Below are positions 1-7,615 of a stretch of DNA of 17,230 nucleotides, one piece after another. Position 1 is the first letter of the stretch. Every line of letters begins with the position of its first letter. A program made the position numbers and the translations under genes. Below the pieces are notes generated by a model. That model was not told the DNA's origin. It worked only from the letters and a program-made list of their open reading frames with translations, and searched no databases. The stretch is from Planctomycetia bacterium. GTDB taxonomy: Bacteria; Planctomycetota; Planctomycetia; Pirellulales; UBA1268. The stretch is from positions 1 to 17,230 of the forward strand of contig RFPF01000038.1 in the NCBI GenBank assembly GCA_009926295.1. Reading direction: 5' to 3'.

Positions 1-87
1 GCCCTCGCCAGAGCGTTGGGTTTGCGGGAGAAAGGTGGAGTTGGGCGTTTCGCCAGGGTCTCGAGCAGCCCCGTCGACGCCTGTCGG

Positions 88-2568
88 ATGGCACCCACAG
101 CGGTCATCGATCTGGGGCAGATCGCCCATCGCCTCGGGCTTCCCCCCGTCGGCGTCGCCGCCACGGTGCGGTTGCTCGACGAGGGGAACACGGTTCCCTT
201 CATCACGCGCTACCGCCGCGACGAGACGGGCGGTCTCGATGAGGTGGACGTCCGCCGCGTGGCTGCGTGCATCGGCAGGGCCAGGCAGCTCTCCGATCGC
301 AAGCAGACGATCCTCCGCACGATCCAGGGACAGGGGAAACTGACCCCCGAACTCACGGCTTCAATCGAGTCGGCCGAGAGCTCGAAGCAACTGGAAGACA
401 TCTATCTCCCGTTCAAGCCCCGCAAGCTGTCGCTCGCCGAGATCGCCCGCCAACGTCGCCTCGAGCCCCTGGCCCGCGAGATCCTGGCCGCCGACGCCAT
501 GGCCGCCGACCTCGACCGCCGGGCCGCCGATTTCGTGGACCCCGACGGGGAGGTTGCGACGGCGGCGATCGCCCTGCTCGGCGTCGGCCACATCATCGCC
601 GACGAGTTCAGCGAGCGAGCCGACCTGCGGCAGCGCTTGCGTGGGATCCTGTCGCGCAAGGCGCACCTCAAGAGTCAGCGGGTGGAGAGCGAAGGGAAGG
701 CCCTCTCGAAGGACGAAAAGCACTATCGCGACTATTTCGACTACGCCGAGCACATCCAGCGAATCCCACCGCACCGGGCGCTCGCGATCAATCGTGGCGA
801 GCGGGCAAAGTTGCTGAAGGTGCGGATCGAGGGGCCCGACGATGAGATCCGGGCGGCGGCGGAGGAATTGCTCGTGCCCGCGGGGCACCCGCATTCCGAG
901 TTCCTGCGCGGCTGCGTCTGCGACGCGCTCTCCCGGCTGGTGCTGCCGAGCCTGGAGCGCGAGATCCGCCGCGAGATCACCGACTACTGCGAATCGCACG
1001 CCGTGGAGGTGTTCGCCAGGAACCTCCGCAACCTGCTCCTGCAGTCTCCCGCGCCCGGCCGTCGCCTGCTGGCGCTCGACCCGGGATTCAAGAGCGGCTG
1101 CAAGGCGGTGGTGATCGACGAGTGCGGCAACCCGCTCGAGCATGCGGTGCTGCACATCATCGGGCAGAAGGAGAAGAGGGAGACGGCGACGCGGAAAATC
1201 GTCGAGATGGTCAAGTCCCACGGATGCACGGTCATCGCGGTCGGCAACGGCACCGCCGGCCGCGAAACCGAGTCGCTCGTGGCTGAACTCGTGGTGGGCG
1301 AACTCAAGGATCTCGACGTCGGGTACGTGATCGTCAACGAGGCCGGGGCGAGCGTCTACTCCACGAGCGCGTACGCCCGTGAGGAGCTTCCCGGCCACGA
1401 GGCGTCCGTGCGCGGGGCGATCTCGATCGGCAGGAGGCTCCAGGATCCGCTCTCGGAGCTGGTGAAGATCGAGCCCGCGAACATAGGTGTGGGCCTCTAC
1501 CAGCACGACGTCAAGGCGAGGCACCTGCACGCGTCCCTCGACGCCGTCGTCGAAAGCTGCGTGAACTACGTGGGGGTCGACGTGAACACGGCAAGTCCGG
1601 CCCTGCTGAGGTACGTCTCGGGGCTCAACCAGACCACCGCCCGCAACCTCCACGATTGGCGGGCGAAGAACGGGCCTTTCACGTCACGGCGGCAGTTTCT
1701 CGAGGTTCCCGGGTTCGGCGAGGCCGCCTACGTGCAGGCCGTGGGGTTCCTCAAGATCACCGGCGGCACCGATCCGCTCGATTCCACGTGGATTCACCCG
1801 GAGAGCTATGCCGTCGCCGCACAGGTTCTCGAACGGCTCGGTGGGACGCCGCAGGATCTTCTCAGCCGCCAGCAGGCCGCGGCGCTCGCGGAGCGGGCCT
1901 CACAGCTCGATCTGCCTGCGCTCGCGCTCGAGCTTGGCGTCGGCCGGCTGCGGCTGGCCGACATCGTCGAGCAGCTCGCCCGACCCGGCCGCGACCCGCG
2001 CGAGGACTTTCCTCCGCCGTTCTTCAAGAAGGGTGTGCTCAAGCTCGAGGACCTCGAGGTGGGGATGGAGCTCATGGGCTCGGTCCTGAACGTCGTCGAC
2101 TTCGGGGCCTTCGTCGACATCGGCCTCCACGACAGCGGCATGGTGCACATCAGTCAGCTCTCCTCCCGCTACGTGCGCGACCCGCACGACGTGGTGACGG
2201 TCGGGCAGATCGTCAAGGTCTGGGTGCTCGAGATCGACAGGGCTCGCCGTCGCGTGGCCCTCACGATGATCGCACCGGGCAGCGGGCGGCCGGGGCCCGG
2301 ACGGAGACAGGAAGGCCAGCATGCCCGGCCCGAGGAGCGGAGGCCGCAGGCGCAGCCGGCGACGAACTCGCGCCCGCCGAAGCCGCCGCGGCAACGGGAG
2401 CAGGAACGCCCTCCTCGGGAACCCGCCACGCGCACCTACACCGCGAAGCCGGCGAAGAAGCCGCCGAAGCCGCTCACTCAGGCGATGCGAGACGGCAAGG
2501 AGCCGTTGCGCACGTTCGGGGATCTCAAGCAGTTCCTCGAGAAGCGGGAATCGGGCGACGAAAAGTAG
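88..2568 (+). CDS. tex: Tex-family RNA-binding transcriptional accessory protein
   Basis: Tex proteins are cytoplasmic nucleic-acid-binding factors related to eukaryotic Spt6 and are linked to transcription and RNA metabolism. The 826-residue product has the family order: an N-terminal Tex helical region (LDEGNTVPFITRYRRDETGG; LEDIYLPFKPRK), a YqgF/RNase H-like domain starting near residue 330 (LALDPGFKSGCK, then AVGNGTAGRETE), a helix-hairpin-helix region at about 510-557 (NGPFTSRRQFLEVPGFGEA) and an S1 RNA-binding domain at about 655-728 (GSVLNVVDFGAFVDIGLHDS). A Pro/Arg/Lys-rich tail of about 95 residues follows. I chose ATG at 88 because family similarity starts a few residues after it. 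The in-frame TTG at 16 would add 24 unconserved-looking residues. No clear Shine-Dalgarno precedes ATG 88. The gene is convergent with infA. The family call is secure; the start is less so. Confidence 0.95.
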   Translation: MAPTAVIDLGQIAHRLGLPPVGVAATVRLLDEGNTVPFITRYRRDETGGLDEVDVRRVAACIGRARQLSDRKQTILRTIQGQGKLTPELTASIESAESSKQLEDIYLPFKPRKLSLAEIARQRRLEPLAREILAADAMAADLDRRAADFVDPDGEVATAAIALLGVGHIIADEFSERADLRQRLRGILSRKAHLKSQRVESEGKALSKDEKHYRDYFDYAEHIQRIPPHRALAINRGERAKLLKVRIEGPDDEIRAAAEELLVPAGHPHSEFLRGCVCDALSRLVLPSLEREIRREITDYCESHAVEVFARNLRNLLLQSPAPGRRLLALDPGFKSGCKAVVIDECGNPLEHAVLHIIGQKEKRETATRKIVEMVKSHGCTVIAVGNGTAGRETESLVAELVVGELKDLDVGYVIVNEAGASVYSTSAYAREELPGHEASVRGAISIGRRLQDPLSELVKIEPANIGVGLYQHDVKARHLHASLDAVVESCVNYVGVDVNTASPALLRYVSGLNQTTARNLHDWRAKNGPFTSRRQFLEVPGFGEAAYVQAVGFLKITGGTDPLDSTWIHPESYAVAAQVLERLGGTPQDLLSRQQAAALAERASQLDLPALALELGVGRLRLADIVEQLARPGRDPREDFPPPFFKKGVLKLEDLEVGMELMGSVLNVVDFGAFVDIGLHDSGMVHISQLSSRYVRDPHDVVTVGQIVKVWVLEIDRARRRVALTMIAPGSGRPGPGRRQEGQHARPEERRPQAQPATNSRPPKPPRQREQERPPREPATRTYTAKPAKKPPKPLTQAMRDGKEPLRTFGDLKQFLEKRESGDEK

Positions 2569-2576
2569 GAGAGCCG

Positions 2577-2610
2577 CCCCGAAGGTTCCGGGGTGCCGCG
2601 CGGCATGCCC
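2577..2610. terminator. inverted repeats between convergent tex and infA
   Basis: Two GC-rich inverted repeats fill most of the 51-base gap between the two facing stop codons. The first is CCCCG, a 7-base loop, then CGGGG (2577-2593). The second is the 12-base palindrome TGCCGCGCGGCA (2594-2605), flanked by GGG and CCC. The position suggests a bidirectional terminator, but there is no clear T tract on either side, so this is an inference from location and structure. Confidence 0.4.
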
Positions 2611-2619
2611 GTCCGACTC

Positions 2620-2841
2620 CTACCGCTCGCGGAACGTGATCCTGCCCTTGGTGAGGTCGTAGGGGGAGAGTTCGACCTTGACCTTGTCGCCCGGCACGAT
2701 GCGGATGAAGTTCTTCCGCATCTTGCCCGCGACGTGGGCGTTCACGATGTGGCCGCCGGTGATCTGCACGCGAAACCGCGTGTTGGCGAGAGCCTGGGTC
2801 ACGACCCCTTCCACTTCAAGCGCCTGTTCTTTTTCCGCCAT
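2620..2841 (-). CDS. infA: translation initiation factor IF-1
   Basis: IF-1 binds the A site of the 30S subunit and works with IF-2 and IF-3 during initiation. The 73-residue product is the normal family length and is a single S1-like OB fold. Diagnostic stretches include MAEKEQALEVEGVVTQALAN, FRVQITGGHIVNAHVAGKMR, KNFIRIVPGDKVKVELSPYD and the terminal LTKGRITFRER. ATG at 2841 is preceded by an AGGA element 5 bases upstream, and the in-frame extension upstream has no family similarity. It lies 71 bases downstream of prfB on the same strand, so both may share a transcript, although a possible promoter lies in the gap. The very high conservation of IF-1 makes the call secure. Confidence 0.97.
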   Translation of the reverse strand: MAEKEQALEVEGVVTQALANTRFRVQITGGHIVNAHVAGKMRKNFIRIVPGDKVKVELSPYDLTKGRITFRER

Positions 2842-2877
2842 GGGTATCCTGGAGGGCCTTCGGTTCCTGAACCCGGG

Positions 2878-2906
2878 ATCGTATCTCCCGAGCAGGGAGC
2901 CGTCCA
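2878..2906 (-). promoter_or_regulatory. possible infA promoter
   Basis: On the minus strand, TGGACG (2901-2906) and TACGAT (2878-2883) are 17 bases apart and each matches the sigma70 consensus at four of six positions. The predicted start would leave a leader of about 30 bases before the infA ATG at 2841. A small hairpin (CGGGA, 7-base loop, TCCCG, 2874-2890) overlaps the -10 element. This is weak evidence, since short matches are expected by chance. Confidence 0.3.
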
Positions 2907-2912
2907 GCCGCG

Positions 2913-4038
2913 TCACTCGTCGCCGGCCACCTGCGGTGCCGAGCCCGAGGCCTTCCACTTCAGATACGCGTCGAGAAAGCCGTCGAGATTGCCGTCGAGG
3001 ACGCTCTGGAAATTACCGACGTAGTGGCCGGTGCGCTGGTCCTTCACCCGCTGGTCGGGATGGAGGAAATAGTTGCGGATCTGCGAGCCGAAGCCTGTCT
3101 TTGGCTGCTGCTTGTACCGGGCCAACTGCTCCGCCTCCCGCTTCTCCTCCTCGACACGGGCGATCCGCGCCCGGAGCATCTTGATCGCGGTGGCCCGGTT
3201 CTTGTGCTGGCTGCGCTCGCTCTGGCACTGCACCACGATGCCGGTCGGAAAGTGCGTGAGCCGGATCGCGCTCGAGGTCTTGTTGACGTGCTGGCCGCCG
3301 GCGCCGCTGGCCCGGAAGACGTCCTCCCGGATGTCCTCGTCCCTGAGTTCGACGTCGGTGTCGTCGTCCGCGATCTCCGGGGAGACATCGACCGCCGCGA
3401 AACTCGTCTGCCGTTTGCCCTCCGAATTGAACGGGCTTATCCGCACGAGGCGATGGATACCCGTCTCGCCCTTGAGATAGCCGTAGGCCCACGGTCCCCG
3501 AATGGCGACGGTCGCGCTCTGGATGCCGGCCACGGCGTCGTCCTGCCTGTCGAGCAACTCGACGGCGTAGTCGCGTTTCGAGGCCCAGGCCGAGTACATC
3601 CGCAGGAGCATCTCGGCCCAGTCGTTGGCATCGGTGCCGCCGTCACGCGCATTGATCGACACGATCGCGTCCGAGGCGTCGTGCGGTCCGGACAGGAGCG
3701 ACGCCAGTTCGAGGGCATCGACGAGCCTCTCGAGCCGGTCGGCCTCGGTGGCGAGTTCCCCTTCGAGCGCCTGGTCCTCTCGGGCGAGTTCCTCGAGCGC
3801 CTCGAGGTCGCCTCCCACGGCGAGGGCCTCCTCGAGCGGCTTGAGGATGGAGTTGACGCTCTTCAGTTCGGCGACGGTGGCCTGGGCCTTCTCGTTGTCG
3901 TCCCAGAAACCGGCCTGCCCCATCGCCTCCTCGATCCGCGTAGCTGACTGCTTGCGACCGTGCCAGTCAAAGAGAGTCTCGGAGCTGGAGGAGGCGGGTG
4001 CGAATCGCGGCGGCGCGGTTGAAGAGGGCGGTATCCAT
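2913..4038 (-). CDS. prfB: peptide chain release factor 2, expressed by programmed +1 frameshift
   Basis: RF2 recognises UGA and UAA and triggers peptide release. The full protein needs a +1 shift. A zero frame starts at ATG 4038, encodes 23 residues (MDTALFNRAAAIRTRLLQLR then DSL) and meets TGA at 3969-3967. Skipping T3969 joins it to the long frame beginning GAC at 3968 (DWHGRKQSATRIEEA). The joined product is 374 residues, close to the 365 of E. coli RF2. It contains the RF2-specific SPF tripeptide (201-203, in RISPFNSEGKRQTSFA) and the catalytic GGQ loop (247-249, in RASGAGGQHVNKT). Reading the long frame back to its first ATG at 4067 gives a spurious N-terminus (MRPGCLESPSW). infA follows downstream. 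The identity is certain and the frameshift is very likely, because the site is the canonical one. Confidence 0.95.
3966..3972 (-). promoter_or_regulatory. prfB +1 programmed frameshift site CTTTGAC
   Basis: On the minus strand the sequence reads CTT TGA C, the classical RF2 recoding heptamer. When RF2 is scarce, the ribosome pauses at UGA and slips forward from CUU to UUU, then reads GAC, so RF2 regulates its own synthesis. The site is at codons 23-24, the usual place. The E. coli enhancer (an AGGGGG three bases before CTT) is not present. Only CGAGAC lies in that region, a poor Shine-Dalgarno match. Confidence 0.9.
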
Positions 4039-4074
4039 GAGGGCGATTCTAGGCATCCGGGCCGCATCCGAGAA

Positions 4075-4101
4075 GCCGCGCCGGCAAACCGGCCGCGCGG
4101 C
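4075..4101 (-). terminator. GC-rich hairpin after the LEPR protein gene
   Basis: The arms are GCCGCG-CCGG and CCGG-CGCGGC around a CAAA loop, with a three-base bulge on one side. The hairpin begins three bases beyond the stop codon at 4105-4107 and lies before prfB on the same strand. No long T run follows, so termination is inferred from position and stem strength. Confidence 0.4.
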
Positions 4102-4104
4102 GTG

Positions 4105-6255
4105 TCACGATCCGCGGCGGGCCCTGCCGTTGAACGTATCGACCGACGCGAAGGCGGCCGCCAGCGCGGCGCGAGAGAGACCGTCGTCGTTGACGATCAG
4201 GCCGGTGGCGCGGCTGGCCGTCGTGGAGAGCGTCGCGTTCACACTCGCGGAGAGCGTGACGAAGAACCGCTCGTCGGCCTCCCGCACCCAATCGGAGAGC
4301 ACCCAGACGCCCACGGTGCCCGTCCGCTGCCCCGCGGCGATCGTGATGGTGCCGCTGCCCGCGAGATAGTCGCGACCGGCCGTGGCCGTGCCGTTGCTCG
4401 TGGCCCAGCGGAAGGAGACCGGCTGCGTCGACACGGCGGACAGCGTGACGGTGAACGACAGGAGCTTGCGGCCCGTGTTGCCTTCGAGCGTCGCTGCCGA
4501 AGCGATCGAGATCACGGGGGGAATCGGGGCCGGGGCGGGCGGCGCCGTCGACCACAGCGAGCCGTTCGCAGCCGCGACGACGGCGTTGTAGCGATAGGCG
4601 GTGGCGAGCGGCTCGTCCATGCGATGGAGTTTCGCGAAGTCGCCCCAGGGAGACGCGCCCGGCTGGCCGGTGAACTGGAAGTCGAGGAACAGGTCCATGC
4701 CCGCGGCGTCGAGCTGCCTGAGATAGTCGCGATAGATGTCGCCCATGCGCGGGTCGTTGACGGCCCGATAGAAGGCGTCCTGGTACGGGCCGCTCCGGCC
4801 GTCCATGTGCGGGCCGCCCTCGTAGGCGACGAGCTGGATGTCGCGGCCGAGCCGTGCCGACCATGCGTCCGCGAGTGACTGGTGGGTGCGGACCCACGCC
4901 ACCGACGTGCCCACGGCCGCGCGGGTGTCGGCGAGGATCGTGTCGACCGACGTGGCCGCCGTGTAGGAGTCGCGCTTCGCGTCGTCGGGGCTGAAGTAGG
5001 GGGCGATCGCGATGGCGTCGAACGAGCCGCCCATGCTCTCGACGACGCGGTTGGTCACCCAGTCGTTGGCCGCCCAGCCGGCGGCCACGCGCACGAGCCG
5101 CGAGGTCTGTCCGGTGAACACGCTCGTCCAGATGTCGAGATCGCGCTTCGCCTCACGGCCCGCGACCTGCCAGTTGTCGAGGCCCGCGTTTTCCGGAAGC
5201 CGGGTCTGGTCCATCACCCACTGCGACGCCTCGAAGCCCCAGCCGAAGTTCCAGATCTCGTTCGACCACTCCACGTAGACCTTGCGGCCCGGCTCGAGGT
5301 GGTCGCGCACGTAGGTCGCGAAGTTCCGCACGAACGTGTCGTCGGCCATGTGTGGCATGTTGAACCACGGGTCGGCATGGAGGTCGTTGGCGAGCCGCAC
5401 CATGTATTCCACCGACATGCCGTTGGCGATCGGCTCGCTCGGGGAGCCCTCGATGCCGGATCCCTGGCGGATGTCGCTCGCCTCGCGTCGGTCGGCCCAG
5501 GTGCGGATGTCGGAGGTGTTCGTCTCCTGCATCGCCATGAACCTGATCGTGCCGAACGGGGCGAGCCGCTCGCGGAAAAGCGGGTGAAAGGGGGAAAAGG
5601 CCGCCCCTGGCTGCCACCGCTGCCCGGCGAAACTCTGGCCGCCGTAGGCCGGCATCCAGACGTCGAAGTTGCGGGCGGGATCGGCGGGGCTCGTCTCCTC
5701 GACCCGCATGAGGATGCCGTCGTTGGACGGTGTGACCTGCAGGTCGGCGAAACTCCTGCCCGTGGCCGTCCGGCCCGATGCGACCACGCGGGCGTCGAAG
5801 CCGAACGTCACGACTCCCGTGCCGTCCCACTCCGCGTGGTAGGTCCCGGCCGGGTGGGCGGCGCCGGTGTCTCGAAACATGAGCGTCGCGGCGATCTGGC
5901 GGATCGTCTGGCCAGCCGCGTTCACGCGGGTGGTGAGCATGGTCGGGTTGCCGTTGGCGTCGACGCGGATCGGGTTCGTCGCACCGACGTCCCACGTCGT
6001 TTCCCACGTGGCGGTGTTGAACTCCTGGGTGATCCAGCCCCGCGATGCCTTGAAGGCGTCGGTGAACGTCCACGCCGGCGACCAGTCGACGACGTTCTCG
6101 AGGTTCATTCCGATCCGCATGTGGCCGCCATCGGCGGCCATCAGGGCCCGTGGCTCGAGCCGCTCGATTCCCGCCAACATCCCGAGCGCGCCGCATTTTG
6201 CGTTGGATGGGGTGGCATTTTGCCGCACTCCACGTCGTGATCGTGCCGCCTTCAT
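4105..6255 (-). CDS. LEPR-type secreted protein with putative TIM-barrel glycosidase region and Calx-beta domain
   Basis: This 716-residue product is probably exported. Its N-terminus is basic (MKAARSRRGVRQN) and is followed by LEPRALMAADG at residues 33-43, the planctomycete LEPR-XLL type of N-terminal signal. The central region (about 45-565) resembles a (beta/alpha)8 hydrolase: it has KVYVEWSNEIWNFGWGFEAS with an Asn-Glu pair (Glu 333) and QLVAYEGGPHMDG (Glu 479). These could be the acid/base and nucleophile of a clan GH-A-like glycosidase, but that is inference and no substrate can be given. Residues about 581-691 form a Calx-beta domain (LEGNTGRKLLSFTVTLS; NGTATAGRDYLAGSGTITIA; EADERFFVTLS). 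ATG 6255 has GGGGAG seven bases upstream. An alternative GTG at 6366 overlaps the dprA stop but would bury the export signal behind 37 extra residues. The gene sits 107 bases downstream of dprA. Confidence 0.8.
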   Translation of the reverse strand: MKAARSRRGVRQNATPSNAKCGALGMLAGIERLEPRALMAADGGHMRIGMNLENVVDWSPAWTFTDAFKASRGWITQEFNTATWETTWDVGATNPIRVDANGNPTMLTTRVNAAGQTIRQIAATLMFRDTGAAHPAGTYHAEWDGTGVVTFGFDARVVASGRTATGRSFADLQVTPSNDGILMRVEETSPADPARNFDVWMPAYGGQSFAGQRWQPGAAFSPFHPLFRERLAPFGTIRFMAMQETNTSDIRTWADRREASDIRQGSGIEGSPSEPIANGMSVEYMVRLANDLHADPWFNMPHMADDTFVRNFATYVRDHLEPGRKVYVEWSNEIWNFGWGFEASQWVMDQTRLPENAGLDNWQVAGREAKRDLDIWTSVFTGQTSRLVRVAAGWAANDWVTNRVVESMGGSFDAIAIAPYFSPDDAKRDSYTAATSVDTILADTRAAVGTSVAWVRTHQSLADAWSARLGRDIQLVAYEGGPHMDGRSGPYQDAFYRAVNDPRMGDIYRDYLRQLDAAGMDLFLDFQFTGQPGASPWGDFAKLHRMDEPLATAYRYNAVVAAANGSLWSTAPPAPAPIPPVISIASAATLEGNTGRKLLSFTVTLSAVSTQPVSFRWATSNGTATAGRDYLAGSGTITIAAGQRTGTVGVWVLSDWVREADERFFVTLSASVNATLSTTASRATGLIVNDDGLSRAALAAAFASVDTFNGRARRGS

Positions 6256-6262
6256 GACGAAA

Positions 6263-6268
6263 CTCCCC
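6263..6268 (-). promoter_or_regulatory. ribosome binding site of the LEPR protein gene
   Basis: GGGGAG on the minus strand lies seven bases before ATG 6255. It decides the start in favour of 6255 over the upstream GTG at 6366, which has no comparable element. Confidence 0.6.
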
Positions 6269-6342
6269 GGGAAAACCGGCCCACTCGGCGAGGCAGCAGC
6301 CCTGCCCGGCCGATCCACGTTGCCCGGAGGTGCAAGTGCCGT

Positions 6343-6362
6343 GCCGAAGTTCGCGCTTCGGC
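6343..6362 (-). terminator. perfect 7-bp hairpin directly after dprA stop
   Basis: GCCGAAG and CTTCGGC form a perfect 7-bp stem with a 6-base loop and abut the dprA stop codon (6363-6365). No T tract follows on the minus strand, so it may attenuate or protect the 3' end rather than act as a full Rho-independent terminator. It lies between dprA and the LEPR gene. Confidence 0.4.
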
Positions 6363-7481
6363 TCACGCCCGCTCGATCCGGCTCCCAGGCAAACGGCGCA
6401 CGAGGCGGCGCACTTCCAGCACGCTCACGGTGGACAGCACCCGCGATGCCGGCGCATCGACCGTCTCCACCAATTCGTCGACGGTCGCGCCCGCCGTCCC
6501 GACCGCATCGAGCACGCGACGCTCGAAATCTCCGAGCTGCAACTCGGCGGGATGGGAGATCGTCCGGCCTTCAGCCGTCGTGGCGGTCTCGAAGAGGGGG
6601 CCCAATTCCGAAAGGATGTCGTCGACGCCACACACCAGTTTCGCACCGTCTTGAATGAGGGCGTGGCAGCCGCGCGACATCCGCGAGTCGATCGGACCGG
6701 GCACGGCGAAGACCTCTCGGCCCTGCTCCCCGGCGAGCCGGGCCGTGATCAGGGCGCCCGATCGGTCGGAAGCCTCGACGACGACCGTGCCGAGGCACAT
6801 CCCCGACACGATCCGATTCCTCTGTGGGAAGGCGCCGGCGTGGGCTGCGGTGAGAGGCTGCTCCTCGCTCACGAGCGCTCCGTTCCTGATCACGTCGAGC
6901 GCAAGGTCGGCGTGCTCGGGGGGATAGACGTTGAGCACACCGGTGCCGAGTACTGCGATCGTGCGACCGCCGGCGGCGAGGGCGCCGCGATGGGCCGCGG
7001 CGTCGATGCCCCGGGCCAGGCCGCTGACGACGGTGTATCCCGCGCGGGCGAGACTGCCGCCGAGCTGCTCGGCGACCTTGAGGCCGTACGCGGTGGCATG
7101 CCGGGCGCCGACGACGGCGACGGCGAGGGCGTCGGCCGGCAGGATCGCGCCGCGGACGAAGAGCAGCCCCGGCGGATCGTCGATGCGGGCGAGGAGGCCC
7201 GGGTAATCGCGCGAGCCCTCGAGCACGATGTCGATGGCATGATTGGCGCAGAGATCGAGTATCTCGTCGGCCGCATGGTCGTGGGCGAGGGCGGGGATCG
7301 CCTCGGCGAGCCTCTTGCCGATCCTTGCGATCGAGCGGAGCTCGTCGGGCCGGGCTGCGAACACTCCCGCCGGCGAGCCAAACCGCTCGAGCAACAGCTT
7401 CCTGTACCGAGAACCGACGCCCGGCAGGCACGCCAAGCGAACGTGGTCACGAAGCGCGTCGATCTGCGAAGGAGTGAACAT
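6363..7481 (-). CDS. dprA: DNA processing protein DprA (Smf family)
   Basis: DprA binds incoming single-stranded DNA during natural transformation, protects it and helps load RecA. The 372-residue protein has the full domain order: an N-terminal helix-hairpin-helix/SAM-like region (LACLPGVGSRYRKLLLERFG, residues 17-36), the Rossmann-like core (VAVVGARHATAYG at 121-133; VVSGLARGIDAAAHRGAL at 151-168; GAFPQRNRIVSGM at 216-228; SGALITARLAGEQGREVFAV at 241-260) and a C-terminal winged-helix region at about 310-370. ATG 7481 fits the family start. No Shine-Dalgarno is visible, but a sigma70-like promoter lies so close that the message could be leaderless. No com genes are in the window, so competence cannot be judged from here. 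Confidence 0.95.
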   Translation of the reverse strand: MFTPSQIDALRDHVRLACLPGVGSRYRKLLLERFGSPAGVFAARPDELRSIARIGKRLAEAIPALAHDHAADEILDLCANHAIDIVLEGSRDYPGLLARIDDPPGLLFVRGAILPADALAVAVVGARHATAYGLKVAEQLGGSLARAGYTVVSGLARGIDAAAHRGALAAGGRTIAVLGTGVLNVYPPEHADLALDVIRNGALVSEEQPLTAAHAGAFPQRNRIVSGMCLGTVVVEASDRSGALITARLAGEQGREVFAVPGPIDSRMSRGCHALIQDGAKLVCGVDDILSELGPLFETATTAEGRTISHPAELQLGDFERRVLDAVGTAGATVDELVETVDAPASRVLSTVSVLEVRRLVRRLPGSRIERA

Positions 7482-7488
7482 TTGTCAC

Positions 7489-7517
7489 GTTGTACCGTCC
7501 GGGGCAACGAAGGTCAA
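7489..7517 (-). promoter_or_regulatory. dprA promoter, predicted leaderless transcript
   Basis: On the minus strand, TTGACC (7512-7517) and TACAAC (7489-7494) are separated by exactly 17 bases. The -10 element ends seven bases before the ATG at 7481, so transcription should start at, or one base from, the start codon. This agrees with the absence of a Shine-Dalgarno. The -35 is a 5/6 match and the -10 a 4/6 match to consensus. Confidence 0.5.
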
Positions 7518-7615
7518 TCAACGCGATCGATCGGGAGAAGAGGCCGAATCGCGTCCCACGGCCATCGTCAGGCCTGGAGGGCCGGGTCAGCACCAGCCGA
7601 CGGAGGTCGGCAAAG

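Noticed and set aside
16..87. Upstream TTG start for tex
   Set aside because: The extra 24 residues do not resemble the family N-terminus and no ribosome site supports TTG; ATG 88 fits better.
361..1653. Minus-strand 430-codon frame opposite tex
   Set aside because: Shadow frame opposite conserved Tex domains.
4039..4067. prfB start at ATG 4067 in the long frame
   Set aside because: The peptide is unlike RF2, while the +1 frameshift model gives a normal N-terminus and the canonical recoding heptamer.
4882..6240. Long plus-strand open frame of 452 codons opposite the LEPR protein gene
   Set aside because: Shadow of the coding strand; composition dominated by Arg, Val, Gly and His, and no domain similarity.
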